This document shows positions 23,469-31,431 of a stretch of 35,232 nucleotides of DNA, piece after piece. The DNA is from AC-37 sp034663685. Its GTDB lineage: Bacteria; Actinomycetota; Thermoleophilia; Solirubrobacterales; Thermoleophilaceae. A program made the translations under genes and the position numbers. Position 1 is the stretch's first letter. Each line of letters opens with the position of its first letter. The stretch lies in the NCBI GenBank assembly GCA_034663685.1, contig JAXDJC010000218.1, positions 1-35,232 on the forward strand. Reading direction: 5' to 3'. Below the pieces are notes generated by a model. That model did not search any database. It saw nothing but the letters and a program-made list of their open reading frames with translations, and had not been told where the DNA came from.

Positions 23469-23513
23469 CGCGCCAGAGCGCATCGCAGAGCGGAACTCCG
23501 GGCCTTGTGTGAG

Positions 23514-23541
23514 TTAACACGACCTTAACCGCGGGTACTTT
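23514..23541 (+). promoter_or_regulatory. Candidate sigma-70-type promoter
   Basis: -35 TTAACA (23514-23519, five of six to TTGACA), a 16-nt spacer and -10 TACTTT (23536-23541). It would give a leader of about 70 nt for the gene at 23622. The local base composition is clearly AT-richer than the flanks. Confidence 0.45.
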
Positions 23542-23554
23542 GTGCTTTAGCACA
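23541..23554. promoter_or_regulatory. Inverted repeat, possible operator
   Basis: TGTGCT-TT-AGCACA: 6-bp arms, perfect, around the predicted transcription start of the promoter at 23514-23541. The position suits a repressor site. The binding protein is unknown. Confidence 0.35.
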
Positions 23555-23621
23555 CCATTGGAATACTCCCGCGGTGCCGGCAGAGAAGCCGGCGCTGGAA
23601 GTACGAGGGGGAAGGGAGACC

Positions 23622-24089
23622 ATGTACCAGTTCAGTCGCGCCGTCTACCGCGAGCTCAGCCCGCTGGTGGACGATGACGCCCACTGCTGCGACCAGTCGC
23701 CGCAACGGGAGCTGCTCGTCTCGTGCGAGCAGGCATTCACCCGGCTCGCCACGGACCGGCACTACTTCGCCCGCCCCACGCGGTCCCTCTTCAACGACGT
23801 TCGCGCCTACTTCCCGATGAACCGCCAGATGGAGGTCTACCGGGTGATCGACCGCTACATGCACGTGGCGGCCGACTATGTGGTCCAGCGCGAGCGCGAG
23901 GGGCTCAGCATCGACGGCAGCCCGCTCTGCTGCCACGCCAGCACGCGCAAGGGCACGCCGTGCCAGCGCGTGCCGCTGCCCGGCAGCAAGTACTGCCCGT
24001 CGCACAAGCACCTCGAGGAGGGCTTCGGCCCGCTCGCGGACGAGGAGTTCGCCGCCGCCGAGGAGCAGTTCGCCGCCACCGCTGCTTAG
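23622..24089 (+). CDS. Conserved-looking Cys/His protein of unknown function
   Basis: A 155-aa protein that I do not recognise. The N-terminal two thirds are helical (YQFSRAVYRELSPLVDDD, RHYFARPTRSLFNDVRAYF, RQMEVYRVIDRYMHVAADY). The C-terminal part looks like a small metal site: CCHASTRKGTPCQR followed by YCPSHKH, giving Cys/Cys/His, Cys and Cys/His ligands. The ATG at 23622 has GGGAG about 6 nt upstream; an upstream in-frame start at 23574 would lie in the leader. It is preceded by a good promoter candidate and an inverted repeat, so it is probably a regulated single gene. Confidence 0.7.
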   Translation: MYQFSRAVYRELSPLVDDDAHCCDQSPQRELLVSCEQAFTRLATDRHYFARPTRSLFNDVRAYFPMNRQMEVYRVIDRYMHVAADYVVQREREGLSIDGSPLCCHASTRKGTPCQRVPLPGSKYCPSHKHLEEGFGPLADEEFAAAEEQFAATAA

Positions 24090-24105
24090 CTGCGCCGCGT
24101 AGCGG

Positions 24106-24627
24106 TTACAGCTTCGCCGACCAGGTGATCGGGCCCGACGAGCAGTGCGAGGCGGTGCCGTCCGGCAGCGTCAGGTCCGACACCACCTGGAAGTGGCCCG
24201 CCGCGCTGTACTTGCCCTTGCTGCTCTTCTTGAACTTGCCGTCGAGCGCGACCGAGTTCTTGCCCTTGGTCCCGTCGGACAGCGTCTCGGTGTAGTTGCC
24301 CGTGCGCGAGAACTTGGCGTTCGTGACCGGGAGCTGGGTGAACTGCGTCGAGCTCCGGTAGTAGCGGTCCGGGTTGTCGCTGCACGGCCCGCCGCGCCAG
24401 AAGATCAGCAGCTTCTTGAGCTTCTTGGCGTCGCTCGTGATCGTGATGGTGAGGGTGCACTGCTGGAGCTCCTGCTCGCCCACGCGGCAGACCGATCCCT
24501 GGCTCGTGGTCCCCGAGTAGGTCGCGCCCTTCTTCGGTGGCGGCGGCGGGCTCTTCTTCGCGCCGGCGACCGGGACGACCAGCAGCGAGGCGACGATGGC
24601 GGCGGCGAGGAGGCGGCTCGGTTTCAT
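24106..24627 (-). CDS. Secreted protein of unknown function
   Basis: A 173-aa exported protein. The signal peptide covers about 1-23 (MKPSRLLAAAIVASLLVVPV, then AGA). The mature part begins with a Lys/Pro stretch (KKSPPPPPKKG) and is otherwise beta-rich, with Cys pairs in SVCRVGEQELQQC and GPCSDN...SHCSS that could form disulfides outside the cell. GGAGGA lies 8 nt before ATG 24627. It is convergent with the Cys/His protein gene, with a 16-nt gap. No recognised domain. Confidence 0.75.
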   Translation of the reverse strand: MKPSRLLAAAIVASLLVVPVAGAKKSPPPPPKKGATYSGTTSQGSVCRVGEQELQQCTLTITITSDAKKLKKLLIFWRGGPCSDNPDRYYRSSTQFTQLPVTNAKFSRTGNYTETLSDGTKGKNSVALDGKFKKSSKGKYSAAGHFQVVSDLTLPDGTASHCSSGPITWSAKL

Positions 24628-24694
24628 GGCGGCATCCTCCGCGACCGCGCACGGCGCTGTCAAGCGCGCCGCCGGGGGAGCCGTGCCCTGGGCG

Positions 24695-24700
24695 TAGCAT
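24695..24700 (+). promoter_or_regulatory. Candidate -10 box of the DJ-1-hydantoinase operon
   Basis: TAGCAT, 7 nt before ATG 24708, with no separate Shine-Dalgarno sequence beyond GGG next to the start. This is the spacing expected of a leaderless transcript. Confidence 0.5.
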
Positions 24701-24707
24701 CCGCGGG

Positions 24708-25340
24708 ATGCAGGTGGCGATTCCCCTGTTCGACGGACTCACCGCGCTCGATGCCGTCGGGCCCTACGAGGTGCTCAGCCGCCCGCCGGGCTGGGAGCTG
24801 TCGTTCGTCGCGGTCGAGCCGGGGCCCAAGCGCACCGAGAACGGGATCCTCGAGCTCACCGCGCCGCGCTCGCTCGCCGAGGTGCCGCGGCCGGACATCG
24901 TCTGCGTGCCCGGCGGGCGCGGCACGCGAGGCGACCAGGCCGAGCTCGTGGAGTGGATCCGCTCCGCGCACGAGCACTCGAAGTGGACCACCTCGGTCTG
25001 CACGGGAGCGCTCCTGCTGGGCAAGGCCGGCGTGCTCCAGGGGCTGAAGGCGACCACGTACTGGACGGCGCTCGAGAAGCTGCGCGACTACGGCGCCGAG
25101 CCGGTCTCCGAGCGCGTGGTCGAGCAGGGCAAGGTGATCACGGCAGCGGGCGTCTCCTCCGGGATCGACATGGCGCTGCGCCTCGTGCAGCTCGAGCTGG
25201 GCGACGAGATGGCGCAGACGATCCAGCTCGCGATCGAGTACGACCCGCAGCCGCCGTTCGACGCCGGCTCGGTGGAGAAGGCGCCGCCGGAGATCGTGGC
25301 CCGGCTGCGCGCCGCGCTCGGCCGCGGCGAGAACGCCTAG
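24708..25340 (+). CDS. DJ-1/PfpI-family protein, isonitrile hydratase-like
   Basis: A 210-aa class I glutamine-amidotransferase-like protein. It starts MQVAIPLFDGLTALDAVGPY, with Asp15 in the LDAVGPYE motif. The nucleophile elbow has Cys98 in SVCTGALLLGKAGVL, followed by LKATTYW. This pattern resembles the isonitrile hydratase group within DJ-1/PfpI, which adds water to isocyanides to give N-formamides; other members are regulators or glyoxalases, so the activity is not certain. The gene is followed at a 6-nt gap by hydantoinase A and appears to be the first gene of that operon. Confidence 0.8.
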   Translation: MQVAIPLFDGLTALDAVGPYEVLSRPPGWELSFVAVEPGPKRTENGILELTAPRSLAEVPRPDIVCVPGGRGTRGDQAELVEWIRSAHEHSKWTTSVCTGALLLGKAGVLQGLKATTYWTALEKLRDYGAEPVSERVVEQGKVITAAGVSSGIDMALRLVQLELGDEMAQTIQLAIEYDPQPPFDAGSVEKAPPEIVARLRAALGRGENA

Positions 25341-25346
25341 CCGCGC

Positions 25347-27347
25347 GTGCTGCTCGGCGTAGACGTCGGCGGCACGTTCACCGACGCAGCGCTGCTCGAC
25401 GGCGAGCGACTCGTGACCGCCAAGGCCCCCTCCACCCCGCGCGACCAGTCGGAGGGCGTGCTCGCCGCGGTGCACGCCGCGCTCGAGCGTGCCGGTGCGG
25501 CGCCGGGCGACGTGGAGCGCTTCGTGCACGGGATGACGGTGGGCACGAACGCGCTGCTCGAGGGCAAGGTGGCGCGCACCGCGCTGCTGGCCACCGAGGG
25601 CTTCACCGACCTCGAGGAGCTGGGCCGCCAGGCGCGGGCGGAGCTGTACCGGCTCTGCGCGGGGCATCCGCCGCCGCTCGTGCCGCCGGAGCTGCGCGTG
25701 GCGGTGCCGGAGCGCACAGGGCCCGACGGCGTGCTGCGCGAGCTCGACGAGGACCTCCTGCGCGAGCGCCTCGAGGGCGTGGACGCCGAGGCTGCCGCGG
25801 TGTGCCTGCTGTGGGGCTTCCGCCACCCCGAGCACGAGCGCCGCGCCGCCCGGCTGGTCGGCCACGGCGTGCACGTGTCCACCTCGCACGAGACCGCCGG
25901 CGTGTTCCGCGAGTACGAGCGCTGCGCCACCACCGTGGTGGACGCCGCCCTCTCCCCCCTCCTGCGCCGCTACCTCGAGCGGCTGGCCGAGCGAGCGCGC
26001 GAGGCGGGGCTGCCGGCCCCCGAGGTGATGCTCTCCGGCGGAGGCGTGGTGGCGGCGGCCACCGCCGCGCGGCACGGCTCGTGGACGGTGCTCTCCGGGC
26101 CCGCCGGCGGGGCGGTGGGCTGCGCGCGGCTGGCGCAGCGGGCGGGGCACGGCGACGCGGTCGGGCTCGACATGGGCGGCACATCGGCGGACGTGTCGGT
26201 GGCCAGCGGCGGCAGCGCCGGGTCCACCGGCGGCCGCGAGGTGGGCGGCCGCGCGCTGGCGCTGCCGATGGTGGACGTGCATACCGTGGGCGCGGGCGGC
26301 GGCAGCGTGGCGTGGCGCGATGCTGGCGGCGCGCTGCGGGTGGGCCCGCGCTCGGCGGGCGCCGATCCGGGGCCCGCGGCCTACGGGCGCGGCGGCGAGG
26401 AGCCCACCGTGACCGACGCCAACCTCGTGCTCGGCTACCTCGACGCGGACTCCCCTCTGGCCGGCGGGGTGGAGCTCGACTCGGACGCCGCGGCACGGGT
26501 GGTGGGCGAGCTGGGGCACGCGCTGGGGCTCTCGCCCGAGGAGACCGCCGCGGGGATCGTGCGCGTGGCGGGCGTGGAGATGGCCCGCGCGGTGCGGGTG
26601 ATGACCGTCGAGCGCGGGGTCGACCCGCGCGAGCTGGCATTGCTCGCGTTCGGCGGCGCCGGCCCGCTGCATGCGGCCGCCGTGGCCGAGGAGCTGGGCA
26701 TGACCCGCGTGCTCGTGCCGCGCTCCTCGGGCGTGCTGTCGGCGGTCGGGCTGATCGCGTCCGAGCGCCGCCGCGACCTGGTGGAGAGCGTGCTGCTGGC
26801 GGGCGACGCGCTCACGCGCGAGGCGATCGGCGAGGCGGTCGAGCGGCTGGCAGGGCGGGGGCGGGAGGACCTCGGCGTGAGCGGGCGCGCGGAGGGCGAA
26901 GCAGCGGAGGCGCCCACGGGCGGCGAGGCGCCGGAGGTCCGGGCCTCCTACGACCTCCGCTACGCCGGCCAGGCGTTCGAGCTGACGATCCCCGGCGAGC
27001 CGGAGCCCGACCCGGGCGAGCTGCGGCGCGCGTTCGACGCGGCGCACGACGAGCGCTACGGGTACTCCGACCCGGACGCCGACCTGGAGCTGGTCACGAT
27101 CCGCGTGGCCGTCGCCCTGCCCGCCACCGAGCTGCCGGCCGAGCCCCCGGCGGACGAGCCCGAGCGTGCGCGGCGCGCGGCGGTCTTCGGTGGCGAGCGC
27201 CGCGAGGCGGAGGTGGTGCGCGGCGTGCCCGCGGAAGCGCTCGACGGTCCCGCGATCGTGGAGCTGGCGGAGGCCACCCTGGTGGTGCCGCCGGGCTGGC
27301 GCTGCGCCACGGCGGCGGACGGCACGATCGTGATGGAGCGCGGCTAG
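25347..27347 (+). CDS. Hydantoinase/oxoprolinase subunit A (HyuA family)
   Basis: A 666-aa ATP-dependent ring-opening subunit of the actin-like ATPase fold. It begins MLLGVDVGGTFTDAALLDGE with the phosphate-1 motif DVGGTFTD (5-12). The second nucleotide motif GLDMGGTSADVSV and the TVGAGGGS turn are present, and the C-terminal region is of normal length. It works with subunit B, two nt downstream. Family substrates include 5-oxoproline, N-methylhydantoin and, in the related acetone carboxylases, ketones; which applies here cannot be read. The GTG start lies 6 nt after the DJ-1 stop. Confidence 0.9.
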   Translation: MLLGVDVGGTFTDAALLDGERLVTAKAPSTPRDQSEGVLAAVHAALERAGAAPGDVERFVHGMTVGTNALLEGKVARTALLATEGFTDLEELGRQARAELYRLCAGHPPPLVPPELRVAVPERTGPDGVLRELDEDLLRERLEGVDAEAAAVCLLWGFRHPEHERRAARLVGHGVHVSTSHETAGVFREYERCATTVVDAALSPLLRRYLERLAERAREAGLPAPEVMLSGGGVVAAATAARHGSWTVLSGPAGGAVGCARLAQRAGHGDAVGLDMGGTSADVSVASGGSAGSTGGREVGGRALALPMVDVHTVGAGGGSVAWRDAGGALRVGPRSAGADPGPAAYGRGGEEPTVTDANLVLGYLDADSPLAGGVELDSDAAARVVGELGHALGLSPEETAAGIVRVAGVEMARAVRVMTVERGVDPRELALLAFGGAGPLHAAAVAEELGMTRVLVPRSSGVLSAVGLIASERRRDLVESVLLAGDALTREAIGEAVERLAGRGREDLGVSGRAEGEAAEAPTGGEAPEVRASYDLRYAGQAFELTIPGEPEPDPGELRRAFDAAHDERYGYSDPDADLELVTIRVAVALPATELPAEPPADEPERARRAAVFGGERREAEVVRGVPAEALDGPAIVELAEATLVVPPGWRCATAADGTIVMERG

Positions 27348-27349
27348 CG

Positions 27350-28846
27350 GTGGACCCGGTGGCGCTCCAGGTGATGGTTGGCGCGCTGCGCGCGGCGTGC
27401 GAGGAGATGGGCGTGGTGCTGGTGCGCTCGGCCCACTCGGCCAACATCAAGGAGCGCCGCGACGCGTCCACCGCCCTCTTCGACGCCGCCGGCGAGATGG
27501 TCATGCAGGCCGAGCACATCCCGGTGCACCTGGGCGCGATGCCGGCCGCGGTGGAGGCCGTGGCGGCCGAGGACCCCGGCCCCGGCGACGCCTGGATCCT
27601 GAACGACCCCTACCGCGGCGGCACGCACCTGCCGGACATCACGGTGGTGTCGCCGGTGCACGTGGACGGCGACCTGGCGGGGTACGCGGCCAGCCGCGCG
27701 CACCACGCGGACGTGGGCGGCAAGGTGCCCGGCTCGATGCCCGCCGACTCCACCACGCTCGACGAGGAGGGGGTGGTGATCGAGCCGAGGCGGCTGGTGC
27801 GCGCCGGCGAGCTCGATCGCGAGCTGCTCGCGGAGCTGACCGGCCGCATGCGCGGGCCGCGCCAGCGCGTGGCCGACCTGCGCGCCCAGCTCGCGGCCAA
27901 CCGCGCCGGCGGCGCGCGGCTCACCGAGCTGGTGGAGCGGCACGGGCTCGACGCGGTGCGCGAGGCGATGGCCGCCACGCTCGACTACGCGGAGCGGCGC
28001 ACTCGCGTGGCGATCGAGGCGCTCGGCGACGGCGAGCGCGAGGCGCGCGACGTGCTGGAGGCCGCGGAGGGGGATCTGGAGCTGCGCCTGCGCGCCCGCG
28101 TGGACGGCGGCTCGATCACGCTCGACTTCACCGGCTCCGCGGAGCAGCACGGCGGCAACATGAACTGCCCGCTCGCGGTCACCCTGTCGGCGTGCTACTT
28201 CGCGGTGCGGGTGCTCGCGGACCCGGACGTGCCGCCGTGCGCGGGCGCCTACCGCCCGGTCGAGGTGATCGCGCCCGCGGGCTCGGTGCTCAACGCCCGC
28301 CCGCCCGCGGCGGTGGTGGCCGGCAACGTGGAGACCTCGTCGCGCGTGGCGGACCTCGTGCTCGCGGCGTTCGGCCGCGCGCTCGGGCAGGGCACGATGA
28401 ACAACCTCACGCTCGGCAACGAACGCTTCACCTACTACGAGACGATCGGCGGCGGCCAGGGCGCCTGCCCCGACGCCGGCGGGCCGAGCGGCGTGCACGT
28501 GGCCATGAGCAACACGCTCAACACGCCGGTCGAGGCGCTGGAGCTGGAGTTCCCCCTGCGGGCGGTGGAGTACTCGCTGCGGCGCGGCTCGGGCGGCGGC
28601 GGCCGGCACCGCGGCGGCGACGGCGTGGTGCGCGAGGTGGAGGCACTCGAGGAGATGCAGTTCTCCCTGCTGACCGAGCGCCGCCGCACGCGGCCGCCCG
28701 GGGCCGGCGGCGGCGAGCCGGGGGCGGCGGGCCGCAACCTCGTGGACGGCGAGGAGCTGCCGCCCAAGGCCGCCGGTACGCTCCGCCCCTGCCAGCGACT
28801 GCGGATCGAGACCCCGGGAGGCGGAGGACATGGCAGAGCCGATTAG
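27350..28846 (+). CDS. Hydantoinase/oxoprolinase subunit B (HyuB family)
   Basis: A 498-aa partner of HyuA. It starts MDPVALQVMVGALRAACEEM and carries the family segments RSAHSANIKERRDASTALFD, HIPVHLGAMPAAVEAV, NDPYRGGTHLPDITVV and the metal-site-like HHADVGGKVPGS, then FTGSAEQHGGNMNCP and ETIGGGQGA. Length is slightly under the usual 510-600 aa. The GTG at 27350 lies 2 nt after the HyuA stop. Its 3' end overlaps the dehydrogenase gene by 17 nt. Together the two subunits should hydrolyse a cyclic amide with ATP. Confidence 0.9.
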   Translation: MDPVALQVMVGALRAACEEMGVVLVRSAHSANIKERRDASTALFDAAGEMVMQAEHIPVHLGAMPAAVEAVAAEDPGPGDAWILNDPYRGGTHLPDITVVSPVHVDGDLAGYAASRAHHADVGGKVPGSMPADSTTLDEEGVVIEPRRLVRAGELDRELLAELTGRMRGPRQRVADLRAQLAANRAGGARLTELVERHGLDAVREAMAATLDYAERRTRVAIEALGDGEREARDVLEAAEGDLELRLRARVDGGSITLDFTGSAEQHGGNMNCPLAVTLSACYFAVRVLADPDVPPCAGAYRPVEVIAPAGSVLNARPPAAVVAGNVETSSRVADLVLAAFGRALGQGTMNNLTLGNERFTYYETIGGGQGACPDAGGPSGVHVAMSNTLNTPVEALELEFPLRAVEYSLRRGSGGGGRHRGGDGVVREVEALEEMQFSLLTERRRTRPPGAGGGEPGAAGRNLVDGEELPPKAAGTLRPCQRLRIETPGGGGHGRAD

Positions 28847-29711
28847 ACGGATCGCGTTCCTTGGGCTGGGGATCATGGGCGCGCCGATGGCGCGCAACGT
28901 GGCGGCGGCCGGCTTCGAGGTGACCGTGTGGAACCGCACGCGGGCGAAGGCGGAGGAGCTCGGGCTGCCCGTCGCGGACTCCCCCGCCGGGGCCGCGGCC
29001 GCCGCGGACGCCACGATCACGATGGTGGTCGACTCGCCGCAGGTCGAGGAGGTGCTCTTCGGGGAGAACGGCGCGGCCGAGGGAATGGCCGGCGGCCACC
29101 TCGCGATCGACATGTCCACGATCGCCCCCACCGCGGCGCGCGCGATCGGCGAGCGCCTGGGCGAGCGCGGCGTGGCGTTCCTCGACGCCCCGGTGACCGG
29201 CTCGCGCCCGAGGGCCGAGGGCGGCACGCTCACGATCATGGCCGGCGGCGAGCAGGGGGACTTCGACCGCGCGCGCCCGGTGCTGGAGGCGATGGGCGAG
29301 CTGGTGCTGCGGGTGGGGCCGCAGGGCCACGGTCAGATGGCCAAGCTGATCAACAACACGCTTGGGGCCGTGAACGCCGCGGCGCTGGCCGAGGGGCTGG
29401 TCCTCGCGGGCACCTACGGGCTCGACACCGATGCGCTGCTCCAGGTCATCGCGGCCGGCTCCGGCGCCTCGATGATGGCCGACCTCAAGGCCCGCCCGAT
29501 GCTCGATCGCGACCTCGACCCGCTCTTCAAGCTCGAGCACATGCTGAAGGACGTGCGCCACTGCCTGGCCGAGGCGCACGCGCTCGGGGTGGAGCTGCCG
29601 GTGGCCGAGCGCGCCGAGCGGCTGTACGCCGAGGCGGCCGAGCGCGGCCTCGGCGAGCGCGACTTCGCCGCGGTGATCGAGGTCCTGGACGGCGACGCGC
29701 CGGTCAGCTAG
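28830..29711 (+). CDS. Beta-hydroxyacid dehydrogenase (3-hydroxyisobutyrate/tartronate-semialdehyde type)
   Basis: A 293-aa NAD(P)-dependent oxidoreductase of the 6-phosphogluconate dehydrogenase superfamily. The Rossmann motif GLGIMGAPMARN covers about 12-23. The substrate loop DAPVTGS is at 119-125 and the catalytic Lys172 is in GHGQMAKLINN. It interconverts a beta-hydroxyacid and its semialdehyde; glyoxylate/succinic semialdehyde reductase activity is another option. GGAGG lies about 8 nt before the ATG, inside the hyuB coding region (17-nt overlap). It ends convergently with the sigma-factor gene, overlapping by 8 nt. Confidence 0.9.
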   Translation: MAEPIRRIAFLGLGIMGAPMARNVAAAGFEVTVWNRTRAKAEELGLPVADSPAGAAAAADATITMVVDSPQVEEVLFGENGAAEGMAGGHLAIDMSTIAPTAARAIGERLGERGVAFLDAPVTGSRPRAEGGTLTIMAGGEQGDFDRARPVLEAMGELVLRVGPQGHGQMAKLINNTLGAVNAAALAEGLVLAGTYGLDTDALLQVIAAGSGASMMADLKARPMLDRDLDPLFKLEHMLKDVRHCLAEAHALGVELPVAERAERLYAEAAERGLGERDFAAVIEVLDGDAPVS

Positions 29712-30882
29712 GCGCGCCCAGCTCCGCCAGCCGCCGCTCGATCAGCCGCCGCTCCGCGTCGTCGTGCACGAGCTCCAGCGCACGCCGGTAGGCGGCGCGC
29801 GCCTCGCCGGTCCGTCCGAGCCGGCGCAGCAGCTCGCCGCGCGTGGAGTGCAGGTAGCGGTAGCCGTCGAGATCGAGGCCCTCGACTATGCGGAGCCCCG
29901 CTTCGGGACCGTCCGCCTCGGCCACGGCCACGGCGCGGTTGAGCTCCACGACCGGCGAGCGGGTCACGCGGGCCAGCTCGCCGTAGAGGGCGGCGATCTG
30001 CGGCCAGTCGCGCGGCTCGACGGCGTGCAGCCCCGCGATCGCCGCCTGGAGCACATACGGACCGCGCCCGCGCAGCGCCAGGCCGCGGTCGAGCGCCTCC
30101 CGCCCGGCGGCGATCTGGCCGGCGTCCCAGAGCGAGCGGTCCTGGTCGGCCAGCAGCACGAGGTCGCCATCGTGGCGGCGCGCCTCGCGGCGCGCGTCGT
30201 GCAGCAGCATCAGCGCCAGCAGGCCGTGCACCTCGGGCTCGTCGGGCATCAGCTCGGCCAGCGCGCGGCCGAGCCTGATCGCCTCGGCCGCCAGCTCGCC
30301 GCGGCCGCCGTAGCCCTCGTTGAAGATCAGGTAGACCACGGCAAGCACCGCCGTGAGCCGGTCCGGCAGCAGGTGGCCGGGCGGCACTCGGAACGGGATC
30401 CCCGCCGCCCTGATCTTGCGCTTGGCGCGCACGAGCCGCTGGGCCATCGTCGCCTCGGGCACCAGGAAGGCGCGGGCGATCTCGGCCGTGGCCAGGCCCC
30501 CGAGCGTGCGCAGGGTGAGAGCCACCTGCGCGTCCACGGCGAGCGCCGGGTGGCAGCAGGTGAAGATCAGCTCGAGCCGCTCGTCCGGGAATGTCGTCGT
30601 CTCCACCGTGTCCTCCGCCGCCTCGGGCACCTCGAGCAGCCGGGTCTTCTCCGCCAGCGTGCGATTCCGGCGGATCCGGTCGATCGCCCGGTTGCGCCCC
30701 GTGGCCACCAGCCAGGCGCCCGGGTTGGCCGGCGCACCGTCGCGCGGCCAGCGCTCGGCGGCGATCGCGAAGGCCTCCTGCGCGGCTTCCTCGGCGAGGT
30801 CGAAGTCGCCGAGGAAGCCGATCAGTGCGGCGAGGACGTATCCCCACCGGTCGCGGAAGGCCTGCTCGAGGATCGCTACCAC
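29704..30882 (-). CDS. ECF sigma factor, ECF42 group
   Basis: A 392-aa RNA polymerase sigma factor. Region 2 is at about 5-70 (RWGYVLAALIGFLGDFDLAEE, WLVATGRNRAIDRIRR) and region 4 at about 105-160 (TLRTLGGLATAEIARAFLV, MAQRLVRAKRKI). A long C-terminal extension with TPR-like helices (about 180-392) replaces the need for an anti-sigma factor in this group. The adjacent DGPF/YCII gene is the hallmark partner of ECF42. The GTG start overlaps that gene's 3' end by 7 nt (GTGGTAG), so the two are translationally coupled. The inducing signal is unknown in the family as I recall it. Confidence 0.88.
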   Translation of the reverse strand: MVAILEQAFRDRWGYVLAALIGFLGDFDLAEEAAQEAFAIAAERWPRDGAPANPGAWLVATGRNRAIDRIRRNRTLAEKTRLLEVPEAAEDTVETTTFPDERLELIFTCCHPALAVDAQVALTLRTLGGLATAEIARAFLVPEATMAQRLVRAKRKIRAAGIPFRVPPGHLLPDRLTAVLAVVYLIFNEGYGGRGELAAEAIRLGRALAELMPDEPEVHGLLALMLLHDARREARRHDGDLVLLADQDRSLWDAGQIAAGREALDRGLALRGRGPYVLQAAIAGLHAVEPRDWPQIAALYGELARVTRSPVVELNRAVAVAEADGPEAGLRIVEGLDLDGYRYLHSTRGELLRRLGRTGEARAAYRRALELVHDDAERRLIERRLAELGAPS

Positions 30883-31232
30883 TCCGCGATCGGGCGCACC
30901 TCGATCGCACCGCCCATGCGGGCCGCGGGGATCCGAGCGGCCAGCTCGATCGCGGCGTCGAGGTCGTCGGCCTCGAACAGCAGGTAGCCCCCGATCGCCT
31001 CCTTGACCTCCGCGAACGGCCCGTCCGTGGTCAGCGTGCTGCCGCTCTCCACCCGCACGACGGTCGCCGTCTCGGGGGGCTGGAGCTGGAGGCCCGGGCT
31101 CACCCCGGGGGTCTCGTTGAGGGCCTTGTAGTCGGCGTAGACCGCCTGCTTCTCCTCCTCGGGCAGCCCCTCCCACTCGGGGTCGCGCGGCGTGGGGGTG
31201 TCGCCCTGATGGATCAGCAGCATGTACTTCAT
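30876..31232 (-). CDS. DGPF/YCII-domain protein, partner of ECF42 sigma
   Basis: A 118-aa ferredoxin-like YCII-fold protein. It starts MKYMLLIHQGDTPTPRDPEW and carries the signature TDGPFAEVKEAIGGYLLFEA near 68-87, followed by AIELAARIPAARMGGAIEVRPI. DGPF proteins are encoded beside ECF42 sigma factors in many actinobacteria and are among their targets; the biochemical role is unknown. GAGGAAG precedes the ATG at 31232, and the gene overlaps the sigma-factor start. Confidence 0.88.
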   Translation of the reverse strand: MKYMLLIHQGDTPTPRDPEWEGLPEEEKQAVYADYKALNETPGVSPGLQLQPPETATVVRVESGSTLTTDGPFAEVKEAIGGYLLFEADDLDAAIELAARIPAARMGGAIEVRPIAEW

Positions 31233-31264
31233 CGCTTCCTCCTCGATTGGATGGTCGCCTATCG

Positions 31265-31291
31265 GACGAACGGGGAGCGGCCAGATCGACA
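31265..31291 (-). promoter_or_regulatory. Candidate ECF42-type promoter for the DGPF-sigma operon
   Basis: On the minus strand TGTCGA (31291-31286), a 17-nt spacer and CGTC (31268-31265). From memory, the ECF42 consensus reported in Streptomyces venezuelae is TGTCGA at -35 with CGWC at -10, which this matches. It would start transcription about 25 nt before the DGPF ATG, making the operon autoregulated. Confidence 0.6.
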
Positions 31292-31431
31292 GCCTCGGTT
31301 CCCGCAAATACCGGCGAATCTCGCGGCAGACCGCACAATCCCTTGAATTTCGGGCGCCCGTAGGTAAGAATCCCGCGCCGCCGGTCCGCGTGGCAGTGCA
31401 GGGGATGCGGACTGCTAGCTCTCTCTCATCG

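Noticed and set aside
24660..27047. 795-codon minus-strand frame opposite DJ-1 and hyuA
   Set aside because: Antisense shadow; both plus-strand genes have diagnostic motifs and coupled starts.
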